A stretch of 64,000 nt of DNA from Hygrocybe punicea (GCA_963556145.1 OY744469.1:1426001-1490000); one strand, 5' to 3'; shown: positions 1 through 13,097, counted from the first letter of the stretch. Notes: generated by a model not told the origin, from the letters alone. Numbers and translations are program-made.

Positions 1-1024
1 CATGGTCACAAACACGGCCAACAGCCTCAGGCTAGCCCACACCGTCTACACAAACACTGTCAGAGTCATCCTTGATTCTGGCAAGAGAACTGGCTAACGG
101 ATACTTATATATATAGCCACTAGCGCCGACCCAAATTCAGCGCAGACGACGGCGGCGATTACTCCCACCACACAGAATCCAGCTCGTGAAGTCTCCGAGT
201 ATGTTTCGCATCATGATTTCTGCAATCTGATTGTCTAATGCTGCAATCTTCTCTTCGCTAGAATGAATGATCGTTACCACACCCTCTCTCGGCGTTCTGC
301 CGCTTGGTGAATACTACGCTCCCATTTTATATCATGTCACTAACATGATTTTCTCAGGGCGCCTTTGGAAGATATTGATTGAGGGCGGAATTGAGTTTAT
401 TCGTACTTTGTCGTACAGTAACTTGGCAATCTATTTTTTTTGGCACTGACTTGGTGGACAAATTCCTGGCTGAATTAGTTCTAACCAGGAATAAAAGTTC
501 AAATGATCCTTGAACTAATGTTGGATTGGCTGGATATCTGCGATCGCTAAAATTCCTCATCCGGCCACTTTTCCAATTTCACTATACTTTTATGGTTATG
601 GTTATGCTTGCGTGGCGTTTCCCTCCGCGACCCAATGAGTGTTTTCCTCCGGACTCGGAATATATGGCGGTGCTGTTGTGCATCAATACCAGGCAGTGGA
701 CAGTCAGTGACAAGGCAACACCACAACACCGTCGACTCGCCAGCTTCCGGTATTTCTGTGCGGGTTCACCAACTTCTCTAGGAGCTGCCGGCCATCTTCC
801 ATGTCTACTCACACACGAAATTTCTATCAACACCAGTCGTCAGCGACGACTAGTATTATTCATAATGCAACTGCGCTCAAGTACGACCACCATATCCTCA
901 CTGCAACGCCCAATCTCTGTGGCGTTCATCGACAAGTTCAGTTTACCTTTGACACGTTCGCTCGGAAATTGACCAGTTATTTTAGAAATCCTCAATCGCG
1001 ACTGCAGAGGGAGGGCTGCTGCCC
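1..1024. other. left-edge intergenic or gene-end region, no supported gene
   Basis: No convincing long coding exon is present. A GT-AG intron-like stretch runs from about 230 nt upstream of a short open piece near 264-310, and another lies at about 307-358, so the last exons of a small spliced gene entering from the left edge are possible. No product can be recognised. The stretch from 480 to 1000 probably contains the promoter of the gene starting at 1025. Confidence 0.3.
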
Positions 1025-2368
1025 ATGGAATATAACGTTATCAGCTCTCCGCCACAACGACGTCCGTTCTTTTGTAGACCAGTAGGCATAGTCGTGCTCG
1101 TCGTTGTTGCTATGGTGGTCATTGGGGCGATCGTAGGTGGGACGGTCGGAGGGGCTGCTCGCGAACGCGAACGCAAACCTCAACCAAGCACCGGGATGCC
1201 TGTGGACAATGGTCAGGATGCATTCAAAGTCAACATATCGTCGAAACAAACAAAGAATACTAATAATAACCAATCTCCCTTAGGCACGGTGAGCTCAGCG
1301 AACGGTCCTCCAGTCTTCAATGCCGTCTACGGAGAGGATGGCCCCGACAACGGTATCGGTGGTTATGATCTGAGGTCCCTTGGTGACCAGATCTTCGCGT
1401 TCGATTACGACCACAGCGGAAAGGCGGACCATCTTGCACTCTACCGGCCGGGGACAGGCACAATGTGGATCCTTCAGAATCGAAATGGAACCTTTTCGCC
1501 TGTGTACCATCAGGGTGATCCCGGCATCGGCATCGGCACCTACGATCTCAAATCCCCCGCCGACCTCGCATTCGCCTTCGACTACGAGCATAGCGGCAAG
1601 CTCGATCACCTCGCATTGTACCGTCCGGGTACTGGCACATTTTGGATTCTCCAGAATCAGAATAATGGCAACTTTACGCCAGTGTACCATCAGGGCGATC
1701 CTGGCAATGGGATCGGTGGCTATGATCTCATCTCCACAGCCGATCGCGCTTTCGCCTACGATTACGACCACAGCGGAAATCTTGATCACCTCGTACTTTA
1801 CCGTCCGGGTACGGGCATATTCTGGATTCTCCAGAATCGAAATGGAACCTTTGCGCCTGTGTACCAGGGAGTCGGTATTGGTACGTACAATCTCAAATCC
1901 ACCGCCGATCTCGCCTTCTCCTTCGATTACGAGCATAGCGGAAACCTTGATTACCTCGCGCTGTACCGTCCCGGAACAGGCACATTCTGGATACTCCAAA
2001 ACCAGAATGGAATATTTCAACCTGTTTACAAGCAGGGTGATCCTGGCATGGGAATCGGTGGTTATAATCTCAACTCAACAGCCGACCTCGCATTCGCATT
2101 CGATTACGAACAAACTGGGAAACTTGATCACCTCGCGCTCTACCGACCGGGATCGGGCCTGTTCTGGATTCTCCAGAACCAAAATGGGACTTTTTTGCCT
2201 GTTTACCAGCAGAGTGATTTTGGCCTTGGCATTGGTGGATATGATATGCAGTCGACCACAGATCGTGCACTCGCATTTGACTATGCATCAGAGGGGACGA
2301 TGGATTACTTGACGCTCTATCGCCCTGGGACTGGCAAGATCAGTATCATCGGCCAGTCTAGTAGTTAG
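1025..2368 (+). CDS. membrane-anchored six-repeat FG-GAP/VCBS-like (beta-propeller-type) protein
   Basis: Intact 447-residue single-exon frame. Residues 1-20 form a short proline/arginine-rich tail that is probably cytoplasmic. Residues 21-42 are a strongly hydrophobic Val/Ile/Gly segment that would act as a signal anchor (type II topology inferred). From about residue 90 there are six repeats of about 49 residues, each with an acidic loop (DYDHSG or DYEHSG), LxLYRPGTG and WILQN. This is the spacing of calcium-loop FG-GAP/VCBS beta-propeller blades seen in integrin-like folds and fungal lectins. NGT sequons recur at the end of repeats, fitting an extracellular domain. The fourth repeat is preceded by a shortened linker that lacks the HQGDP segment. 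The last repeat is degenerate (KISII instead of FWILQN). Carbohydrate binding is a guess from fold only. The ATG at 1025 is the first in frame and gives the tail plus anchor. Confidence 0.8.
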   Translation: MEYNVISSPPQRRPFFCRPVGIVVLVVVAMVVIGAIVGGTVGGAARERERKPQPSTGMPVDNGQDAFKVNISSKQTKNTNNNQSPLGTVSSANGPPVFNAVYGEDGPDNGIGGYDLRSLGDQIFAFDYDHSGKADHLALYRPGTGTMWILQNRNGTFSPVYHQGDPGIGIGTYDLKSPADLAFAFDYEHSGKLDHLALYRPGTGTFWILQNQNNGNFTPVYHQGDPGNGIGGYDLISTADRAFAYDYDHSGNLDHLVLYRPGTGIFWILQNRNGTFAPVYQGVGIGTYNLKSTADLAFSFDYEHSGNLDYLALYRPGTGTFWILQNQNGIFQPVYKQGDPGMGIGGYNLNSTADLAFAFDYEQTGKLDHLALYRPGSGLFWILQNQNGTFLPVYQQSDFGLGIGGYDMQSTTDRALAFDYASEGTMDYLTLYRPGTGKISIIGQSSS

Positions 2369-2470
2369 CAATGTGAAAAGGTTCAGGCATGTCGACACGG
2401 TCAGTTCTGTTGTCTCACGACTTTTCAATAAGTTGTTTGCCACATATAATGAAGACATGGCTTTACTAGA

Positions 2471-4335
<1,865 letters not shown>

Positions 4336-4559
4336 GACTGCGCTTTGAGGAAGTCAAGGAAAGATGCAGACACTGGCACTTGATTCATGGTCCAACTCTG
4401 AAAGGAGCCACATAGACCTGTACATGTAACTGATCCTGCCTTTGCTGACGAGCAAGCTCTGCGAGTCGAGGATTTGGCCTTGCGCCAACTTGATATCCTC
4501 TCACAAAGGGGCAGGTTTACCAGTCTAGGAGCCACAGGTGACTTGGCACTTAGCCCTGA

Positions 4560-5550
4560 CTATGGTTTCAGTGCGTATTCTGTTCCTAGTCTCTTTCATT
4601 CACTAACAAACCCTCAGCTTCGAAGAAAACTGGTTCTGGTCGGTGGTCGCAAGTACTCGTCCCTCTAATCACCCGTCCTTGCCGCTCAATCGTGGTCAAT
4701 TAGCTGGATCCGGGAAGACTACTCTCCTTGACACCTATTTATCGGATCGTTTCGTTTGTAGACGGGTGAGCATCCAATGGGGCTTGACGTCCATCGACCA
4801 TCTGTGAAATTATGTGTTTGTTTTCCTTGGCAGCCTGGCATACGTGAGTGATTTGTGATCCATGCTTACTGGGTCAAGATGACCATCCCTGCCAGTGTAT
4901 GAGACTCCCATCGTAGATGTGCATTTGGAAGAAACTGTAGTGGAGCTGACGCTCTGGAACATCCTGTAGGTGGCATCTATTCTCCGTTTCGATTTTGCCT
5001 CGACTGACTTCGTACCCGGGCCAGCAATTGCGCAGACTTTGACGTCAGTTATATTCTCCCCTGCCAAATTGCCCTGACTAGATCCACTGGCTATCTTTGC
5101 AGCTCCTAAGACCCTTGTCATATACATTCGCCAACGTGGTAGTCGTCGCATTCGCCATTGATAACCCAGGGTCGCTGCAAAACGTCGTCGTAAAAGTACG
5201 TCTTGTCCAACACCTAAAGTTTTTTTTTCTCCTGACCCTTTCCCCCCCCCCCTCCACCTTCGCCTAAGTGGATCCCGGAATTGAGAACCTGCCTCGGTCC
5301 CGAAATCCCTATCCTTCTGGTCGGCTGCAAGGCTGATCTCCGCAGCGCAGCGCACTCCGTCCAGCCGCCGTCTTGCTTCGTCTCGGTCGCCGCTGCGGAA
5401 GACGTGGCGGAGGCCATCGGTGCATACCGGTACGTTGAATGTTCGGCACTCAAATCTGAAGGGATTAGTGCTGTGTTTGAGTCTGCTGCAAGAGCTTGTG
5501 TGGTCACGGAAGACAATTTGAGGGATTCAAAGAACTGTGTGGTTAGTTAA
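4560..5550 (+). CDS. Rho-family small GTPase with CaaX box, multi-exon
   Basis: Spliced gene with at least five short exons. Visible pieces: RRKLVLVG (beta-1, about 4619-4645) leading into a P-loop GSGKTTLL after an intron (about 4707-4757); a switch-I/beta-2 exon YETPIVDVHLEETVVELTLWN (4898-4960); an exon ending AFAIDNPGSLQNV (about 5103-5195); and a last exon (about 5268-5550) with IPILLVGCKADLR (G4 region), ECSALKSEGI (G5, SAL) and the C-terminus CVVS. CVVS is a CaaX box, predicting prenylation and membrane attachment. The pattern fits Rho/Rac/Cdc42-type GTPases, which control actin and polarity. The first exon may be the ATG at 4562, but the splice that joins beta-1 to the P-loop is unclear: simple joins leave the GxxxxGKT loop one residue short. 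The 3' end converges with the membrane-protein gene. Confidence 0.75.
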
Positions 5551-5699
5551 TCAGCCATTTCAATAACATTTTTCAACTACAGCAGTAGAGTGGAGTGCTA
5601 GTGTAATGGCCACTGGAAAGCCAAGTTTTTTTATTATGCTACCGCAGTCCCTAAAACATGGATATAATCCATCAACTACCCAAATAATCGTGTCAAGCA

Positions 5700-7368
5700 T
5701 ACGAGGTGACATCCTGCAACCGCCAACGTCGCAACGGACCCCACCACAACATTGACTCTCGTCTGAGATGGACAGCATGATCTTCCTCCTGCCCCGACGC
5801 AACCACGACCTCACCCTGTCTCGCATCGTCGTTATGCGTACCTCGTTCCCGATTCTGGGACCGAGGTTCTTGACCGCATGGATCTTCCTCCCTCGGAAGC
5901 CTTTGGATCGGCACGCATGCCCTGGTGGCTAGTCTGGCAAGAGGGATCATCCCATCCCGTTCCATCCCGCGAATCCTCTCCGCCCGCTCCGCATTCTGTT
6001 CCCGGGCTGCGGCCTGATGAGCGTTTCTAAGAGCATCATACCAATCGACAACGATCCTCGGGAATGAGCGTGGGCTGTCAGCGGTAGGAGGCAAAGGCCG
6101 AGAGGAACCCGAGTCCAAAGGGTGTGCAGGTCCTGGAGCAGTCGCCCCCTTGTCGGCCAATGACCTATTGGGTTTGGAAAAGTTTCCTGCCACACCTTTC
6201 CACAACATTTTTGCCTTTGCCTTCTTCTCAAACTTGGACCTTTTCCTCTTCTCCGCCTGTCGTATCATTTCCTCCACCGAAAGCTTACCACCTAACCCAT
6301 TTGCAGCCCCGACCCACCACCACCATCCTAAAAAGCTCTGCCATACCACTACCGTCCACAGCAACCCTGACAGCCACATATACACGTGTTCCGTTGCAAC
6401 GTACAGAAAGTATAGAGTGGTAGTGAAGGACGCCAATGACAACGTCACGGCGCCAAACACTGCCGTACCGCCGTCAAACCGCCAAGCCTGTTTCCGGTTG
6501 ACGAAGAAGCCCCAAGTGAAGAGCGCGACAGTGAAAAGGAGGTTGAGTGTTGCATTGCAGACATGACGGCCTGCCGACGCTATATCGTATATCTGCTCGT
6601 TGGGGTGAACCTCCAGAAGCTGCATTCCTGCCGAAGTTATGCAAATTGGTACTGGAAGGGTGGTGAGCGAACCGCACATGAAAGAGAGGAAGAAACGGCG
6701 CTTACTGAGAAAACATAACATTAATTTTACTTCGAGGCGGGAAGGATAAAGTAGGGTGAGAAATTGTATCTGTGTGATCTAAAATCAAGAGATTAGTCGC
6801 AAACAACCATACGAATGACGGCGCAACTAGCCTGTATCAACCCTGTAGAGATGACAAGCATCACGTACCACGTTGCCCTCTTGGTAATATCCCATTGAGA
6901 CGGATTCGGGTTAAGGGCGGCGTAGCTCAGCATATATGGCCAGGTCAGGCTCTCTCGTTTTGTTTCTGAGAGCACGACATGCAGGGTTGCGATTTGTTGA
7001 ACGAGGAGAATTACCACCGATGAAAGTTGTGATACATAGTTGCATTGGGCGAGCGACCAATGATATTGAGCGGTGAAGACGAGGTGTATTAGAAGAACAG
7101 CAACGAGGGTCAAGATGACGCCAGAACAAAGTATCTGTATCGGTAGCGAGCGGGCGAAATCTGGTCGATACTGGAGGAATGGGTCACCTTGGCTGAGATG
7201 ATCAGTAGTAAATCTTTGCGTTGAATTCTGCAGAGTCACCAGAAAACGTACTCGGATGAATCTTGCGCCCCCACCAACGATTGGAGAACACAAAGAGCCA
7301 GTACCAGCTGCATACTGACAGTCGGTCACGGTGGACATAATAGACGCTCGGACGCTTTTACTGGCCAT
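5700..7368 (-). CDS. polytopic membrane protein with long basic, Ala-rich C-terminal tail
   Basis: Spliced gene of about 500 residues. The N-terminal exon starts at the ATG at 7368 (MASKSVRASIMST). The next exon, after an intron near 7250-7195, has hydrophobic spans at IQILCSGVILTLVAVLLIHL, SQLSSVVILLVQQIATLHVV and TWYVMLVISTGLIQASCAV. Later exons (about 6770-5900) add spans after MQLLEVHPNEQIYDIASAGRH: LNLLFTVALFTWGFF, GAVTLSLASFTTTLYFLYV and LSGLLWTVVVWQSFLGWWWW. That gives about seven membrane helices followed by a charged tail rich in Lys, Arg, Ala and Glu. The layout (7TM plus basic tail) resembles fungal pH-sensing membrane proteins of the PalH/Rim21 or basidiomycete Rra1 type, but this is inference from topology. 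The 3' end is uncertain; the frame after about 5900 looks like intron or tail. Confidence 0.55.
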
Positions 7369-7618
7369 ATATTCAATAGAATAAAAACAACGGACAACAA
7401 GTTGCTGAACCTGACACGGAAGAACTTAAATATTGCCTGCCCGTGCCAAGCGAGCTCGGCGAGCTAATGTTTCGCACTGGTCTGATTACTCGCTGTTGCC
7501 TAGTAGACGTCCGACCCACTCTGGACGCCGTACTACTTGGAGATGGAATATGTAACACAAAACGACCAATCCCTCCCCTGCCAAATCAACCTTCATGTTG
7601 TCGCCGAAATCTTCATGC
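7369..7618. other. intergenic spacer between two minus-strand genes
   Basis: Contains the presumed promoter and 5' UTR of the membrane-protein gene and the 3' flank of the coiled-coil gene. No conserved coding content is visible. Confidence 0.4.
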
Positions 7619-8835
7619 CTAAAGCATTGTCCCAATGGAGCTGAACATCACAAATGCCGAAATTCCGTTGTTTGCGCTCACCACTTGATATACGACCCCA
7701 CAAAACTGCATGAACCGGTTTATATTACCTTCTCTCGAATCTGATATGTTGGATTGCTGATATTCTTGCATCAAAATCCTAGCCGTTTCCGCTGCAATAC
7801 GTACAGATTGGGGGTGTGTCATTTGACTTCCACAGTTATTTCCTAAACACTCACCATCCAATTTCGACAGAGCGGCCAAGGTCTTCGGAAAGTGCTCGCT
7901 GATTTCTCCGTTTGTGTTGTATATCGTGTGAAGTGAATTCTCCGGCTCACTCGCCTTCAGCAAAGCATTTTCACGGCGGCTCTCGCTGAGAGAGAGTGTT
8001 CCCTTGAGTTTCTCCAATACCAGGCAACGATGAATTGTACTCACGAATTGTGTAGAGCTCTGCGCAGCTGCTCGAGCTGTACTTTATGTGCCGTCAACTC
8101 ATCTTGCAATTCCTGCGGGATGTGCGTCTCGAGACTAGCAGCCACCTGCTCTTTCACCTTTTGGTCAATCTCGTCCTCGACGGCCTCTTCAACTACCATA
8201 CCACAATCGTTGTCAAGTGCTTTTGATCGGTTGAGGCATTGATACTTACTATGCTTTTTCAATTGCTCTTCGATTTGGTGTCGGAGCGTCGCTGTGAGTG
8301 AAACTGCAACGCTCGGTTGGTGATCACGGATGGTGAACCTGGTACTTGTAAGTTTACCTCGAATTTCCTCAACCACCTCCTGGTGTTTTTCGTCTTGGGT
8401 TTTCATCGCCTTTCTGATACTAATGGTGATCGCCCCCAGGTCACATTGCCCTGTTCAAAAATAATAAAGCCCACGTACGCATTTAGATGATTTGGTGTCA
8501 CCGGATCGCCACCCAGCAATGCGATTTGTCCGGTTTGATGCGCAAGCGTATCGAATGTCTCCTGGAAAGCCGCAATGTTAAGTCTAGACTCCATCTTTCG
8601 CAAAAAAAATAGTTGACATTCAGTTCACTCAAATGCGCTTTGACGGTGCTGGAGATAGTCTTGATGATTGCAACTTCCCGCGGAGGTATTCTGCTGGTGG
8701 TACTGGTATTAGCCGAGGCTGATGACGCAGGACTTTCAGTCATCATTTGAATCCCGTAACGATATGCGGTGTTCTCGAGAGTAAAGTCGAGGTAAGTCTT
8801 CCATGTGTTTTCATCGTGGCAACGAATCAAGCGCC
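7619..8835 (-). CDS. basidiomycete-type coiled-coil protein of unknown function, multi-exon
   Basis: Open minus-strand pieces join by short introns: an N-terminal exon around 8830-8640 (WKTYLDFTLENTAYRYGIQM, then a Ser/Ala/Thr stretch, then PPREVAIIKTISSTVKAHL), a middle exon 8600-8410, a charged helical exon 8406-8041 (rich in Glu, Gln, Lys and Leu; predicted coiled coil) and a last exon 8030-7619 beginning near LEKLKGTLSLSESRREN and ending with a hydrophobic tail (MQFCGVVYQVV). This is the composition of orphan coiled-coil proteins common in Agaricomycetes; no enzymatic motif is visible. The ATG at 8830 is the most likely start but is not proven. It is the last ordinary gene before the repeat-rich part of the window. 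Confidence 0.55.
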
Positions 8836-8906
8836 CATGGTGGCGTTAGGCCTATCAACATCCGTCTAGGCGCCCAGTCACAGCGCCTCGTGGAAATTGA
8901 CCTTCC

Positions 8907-9488
8907 CACAGGAGAGGATGAGGATTTTTTGCGATACGCAGATATCTGGTCACATTTTGAGTGCATTGTTATCTCACTTGTGAAAATATTGCAGAAAATA
9001 ATATTATCTAAAAGGGGTATTCACACAGAAAATAGTGCATACAGAAATTACAATTATTTAGGCCTTTATTGTTTTCATTATTGTGAACATATATTCAGAA
9101 AAGAGAAAATGATTCAAATATTTAGGATTTCTAGACCAATATCTATGGCTTTTATTGTGAGGGCAGAATTGTAGACTATTTGGTCTCCAGATAATCGGGA
9201 CCTGGCTTGTGCCTGAATTATGAAGATCTGCCTGACAATAAGATCCATAGATATATGGCCAGAAATCCTAAATATTTGGGTCATTTTCTTTTTTCTGAAT
9301 ACATGTGAAAACAATAAAGGCCTAAATAATTATATTTTCTATCTGCACTATTTTCTGTATGAATACCACATTTAAATAACATTATTTTCTACAATATTTT
9401 CACAAGTGAGATAATGCAAATAATTTTAAAATGTGACTGGATATTTGCACATTATTTGATCACAAAAAATCCTCATTGGTCTCCTGTG
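8907..9488. repeat. long fold-back (inverted) repeat, about 580 bp
   Basis: The left arm begins CACAGGAGA...ATGAGGATTTTTTG at 8907. The right arm is its reverse complement, ending at 9488. Matching blocks occur along the arms, including TCACTTGTGAAAATATTG, TATTTAGGCCTTTATTGTT and AAATATTTAGGATTTCT. Arms are about 250 bp with an unpaired centre of roughly 40-90 bp near 9170-9215. Short open frames inside are products of the symmetry and not genes. No clear target duplication was found. Fold-back or MITE-like DNA element, family unknown. Confidence 0.8.
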
Positions 9489-10221
9489 TCCACGAAGAGG
9501 AAACAGGTTAGTGATCTCACTGACACCTGTGAAGACAACAGCCAGTGCCTGACCCTAGTGCTTCTCAAGCCTGAGGGAGTTGAGTATCCATATGTGAATC
9601 AGTGTGTAGACACAGATGTTTGAGAATCCAGGTTCAATTTATTCACCCATACCTCATCCATCTTGATCTTGGTTACTATGGGGGTGCATTGAGCGTTCAA
9701 GTTGTCTGTCTGTTCTTGCATCGCATGCTACCCAGTGAAACGATGCTTGCTGGATGAATATCTGATCTCTATATCTTGAGCCACGCCAAAATGCTATTCA
9801 TTAGCTCAGGGGAGTCGATGATGGCCAATATTAATACTGGTCCAGATTAATAGAGACCATCATGAGCAGTTTACATACCATTATTACCATAAATTACTGT
9901 CCAAGTCAGTGTCACGCCATCAAGAAAGGTGATTTGAGACAGCATGGGACATGCAGCCATCCACTCTTTTGCTTGTGACTTCATCTTGAGACACATCACT
10001 GATTGATATGTGCCATCTCACACACAAAAATTCAACACTCTCAGCTTGGTAATAAAAGACAGGATTTCTGTGAATTCTGTGAATTCTAGATATTGCTGTG
10101 CGACATTAGTTTGGCATTTTTCAAATGAGGAGATTCAGATGAGAACTCACAATTTAGCTTGGACATTCAACTTTCAAGTTCAACCAGTAGACTTGTGGAA
10201 AACATTGAGCTATACCTTCTA
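9489..10221. other. AT-rich non-coding stretch
   Basis: No gene, RNA or repeat structure could be supported here. Stop codons are frequent in all frames. Confidence 0.5.
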
Positions 10222-10564
10222 AGATAGGCCTCATTCATATATGACCATATGTGACATTTCATGACAAATCATGTGCCCTCAGCCATTTCGAAACAAATGT
10301 GACATTTTGATTAAAAATATAGCCTAGTTTGTAGGCTAGATCAAACTTGCTTTTGCATCTCCTCATTACATAGGTCAAAAATAAAAATTCTGCTTCCTGG
10401 GAGTTGTTTGGGATACAATTATGTGTGGTTCCCAGGAGCCATAAAATTTATTTTTGAAATGTGGATGGAGGAGATAGGCATTTGGTGAGTTAAACTGTGT
10501 TTTACCTGCCAAGCATGACAATTTTCATCACATGACATTAGTCATATTTGAATGAGGCCTATCT
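10222..10564. mobile_element. MITE with TA target duplication (Tc1/mariner-like)
   Basis: Inverted ends AGATAGGCCTCATTCATAT at 10222 and its imperfect complement (GAATGAGGCCTATCT) ending at 10564, flanked on both sides by TA (10220-10221 and 10565-10566). Length 343 bp with no coding capacity. A TA duplication is the mark of Tc1/mariner-type transposition. Confidence 0.7.
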
Positions 10565-10584
10565 TACTATGTTTCGAAGGAGGC

Positions 10585-12234
10585 TGTTATGTTTTTCAAC
10601 TCTGCAACTCTGATTCCAACTCTGTTATCCACCATGACAATTCTGCATTACCACATGTTCCTTTTTTATGAGTTCCTATAAGGGAATCATTTTCTATATG
10701 GTGGATTTTTCAACTCAGGGTCACAGTCTAATTCGCCAAGCTGTGGGAACAATTTGGAAGCCCTGTGAATAATTGTGAAACCGTGTGACTACTGACTTTT
10801 TAACTGTGAGAATTTGTTGTCCCTATCAGCAAGAACAATGAGACAGCTGGATCAAAGTTGCCACATTTGTACCTGTGAGGTTCTCAGTTGAGCATATTGA
10901 CAATTGCAATGATATCTTGTATGTCAGCAGTCATGTGAAAATGCCATTAGAGAATCAATGTTTCTTGTCCCTTTCCTATTGGCTGCAAGAGAATTCCACT
11001 ACCATGTACACCCAATGTAACAGATGTTGATGACTTTTATTGTATGGATTCAATTTCTAATGACCAGCAATGCACTACCGAACAGTTGTTGAACAGGCTG
11101 ATGTCATGACCCCAAGTGTTTTTGGGTGTAATGTCATAGGTTTACCATTGGACCACGGACTTAGATCTTTAAGTGCAACACTATGGATGCACACCTACAC
11201 TCATTAGTACCCATTCTATGCCTTTCCACATTACGCATGCTAGTGATCAGACACAAATAGCATATATGCTTACCTTTATATCATTTATTATGGCTTCACT
11301 AGCAATGCCCAGACCTAGCCATTTATGTATGGTGCACAGAGGCACATCCCCCACTCATTAGTATTTATTATATAGTTCTCTGTATTGCGTGTGCAAGAAG
11401 ACAAGCCCAACTAGCATTCTTACCTATATTAGCAGCAATGGATTGATTACAAATCTTGTTTACTTGTATTGATCAAAAGCGGCTCAGCTAGATAATGGGA
11501 AATGATTAGATAAGATGTGAACAAGAGGATGATAAGATAATGATAAGATAGGATGCATCAGAGAGTGTGATATTCTGCTTACATAAAGACAATGGTCTAT
11601 TGTTCTGAGCAGTCCTTTGTTCTAAACAGTCCAAATGGAGATAGAGCCCATTGTTCACAGCCTCTTTGATGCCATCCATTGTTCTCATGACTCAGTCCTA
11701 TTGTTCTCACTTTCCCATTGTTCTCAGTCCCCCATTGTTCTCCAACAGTATAAATAGGGCCCTTAAATTCCAGTAGTCAGTAGGATTTCCCCCTCACCAC
11801 TCAGTAGTCACTCTCAGTTGGGTTCACACAGTGTGATCCCTCATTCTCTTAGTACTAGTAGTTACTCATTGTAGTAGCTAGTGCTTGCAATCCAGTCAAG
11901 TTCACTCTTATTCTATCATTCTCTAAGTTCCCCTTGTCATCAAGGAGAATTCACCCAGTTCACTCAGTCCAATCAATTCATTAGTCAGCATTAGTCAGCT
12001 AGATACACTTCTAAGGTTAAGGTTTCATCCTAAACAAAACAGAGTATTCAAAAGGTATTAAAGATATCCCTGAACTAGTAGCCAATGTGCGTTTGAAGCT
12101 TCGGATTTAAGTCAGATATTATAATACCCAGAGATACTCTTGATTGAATAGGCCCTGTAGCCAAAACTGTCCATATTCAACTGGTGAATATTGTTATCAG
12201 TATTCATTAGTTCATATTTTTATATTCCAGTAGT
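10585..12234 (+). other. LTR-like promoter block (probable solo LTR interrupted by the LINE)
   Basis: A purine run (GAAGGAGG) precedes TGTTATG near 10587, as a polypurine tract precedes an LTR. Further on, 11599-11742 holds at least six near-identical ATTGTTCT(C) motifs, followed by a TATA box (TATAAATA at 11749-11756) and a pyrimidine- and AGT-rich leader. This is the order of U3, TATA and R/U5 in an LTR. The sequence on the far side of the LINE (19967-20170) is the continuation, because the LINE target duplication joins them. Exact LTR ends were not resolved, and no matching second LTR is in the window. Confidence 0.35.
11599..11756 (+). promoter_or_regulatory. ATTGTTCT motif cluster with TATA box
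   Basis: Repeated ATTGTTCT-type octamers at irregular 15-40 nt spacing lie directly upstream of a perfect TATAAATA. This fits an enhancer plus core promoter in an LTR U3 region. Confidence 0.45.
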
Positions 12235-12249
12235 GAATATTAGTATTTT
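12235..12249. repeat. LINE target-site duplication, left copy
   Basis: 15-bp direct repeat GAATATTAGTATTTT, identical to 19952-19966. It lies immediately next to the (TAAAA)n tail of the minus-strand LINE. Confidence 0.9.
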
Positions 12250-13089
12250 ATTTTATTTTATTTTATTTCCTTGTTTATTCTCCTTTGTGGTGGACCATAT
12301 GCTAGAGAATACATGCCTGTAAACTACTGAAGGTCACTGATAAAGTACGCAGAAGCAACAGGGAGGGCCGGCGGTGCCGGCCCAAGGGTGGAAAAGAGTC
12401 CACGACATAGGGGTAATCTAGGGGTTATGGGTATGTAGAGTATCATTAGTGATAATGTCATGAGAAATGAGAAATGAAAAATGGAAGATGAAAGGCAAAA
12501 AAATGGAATAGAGTAAGGTAAAAAGAAATTAAAAATTAAAAAAATTAAAATTAAAAAATTAAAAAAATTAAAAAATAAACCAAAACAAGACTGAGCTACA
12601 AGTGTGGAAGTGGACAAGTGAGAGTAGAATGGTGTGAGGGGAGAGCGGAGAGTAGAGAGTGGAGAGCGGAGCGCGGAGAGAGATAGTGACAAAGCAAGGT
12701 AGCCACAGGGATGACATGGGCACCAATAAGCTATACCTGGCTCTGAGCAGGGCGTGTCGGGATGGGTAGACCTGGTTATTGAGCGGGCTGCAACTCTGGT
12801 ATGCTGCCGAACGTCTCTTTTAGTCTCCCTGTATCGTTGACGAAGCGGAATAAGGCCGGGAGGTATTTCGGCGCTGACAGCAGTTTCTTGATGTATCCGG
12901 CATCGTGTCCCATCACGCGCTTCATCCTGTCACGTGCATGTTCATGGGCCAGGCATCGGACAAGAAAATGTTCGACAGTTTCGTTGCTTCTTTGGCAGCA
13001 TGGGCATACCGGGGAGTCTGCACGCTGAATTCTGTGCAGGTGGTGGTTCAGTCTGATATGTCCAGACCGGAGTTGCATAAGGATGGCCG

Positions 13090-13097
13090 CGTGTTTC
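13090..13097. repeat. 8-bp TSD of the hAT insertion in the LINE (pair at 14138-14145)
   Basis: CGTGTTTC occurs on both sides of the 1.04-kb element, an exact 8-bp duplication as made by hAT transposases. Confidence 0.9.

Noticed and set aside
1295..2020. 241-codon minus-strand frame within the FG-GAP gene
   Set aside because: Antisense shadow of a repeat-containing plus-strand gene.
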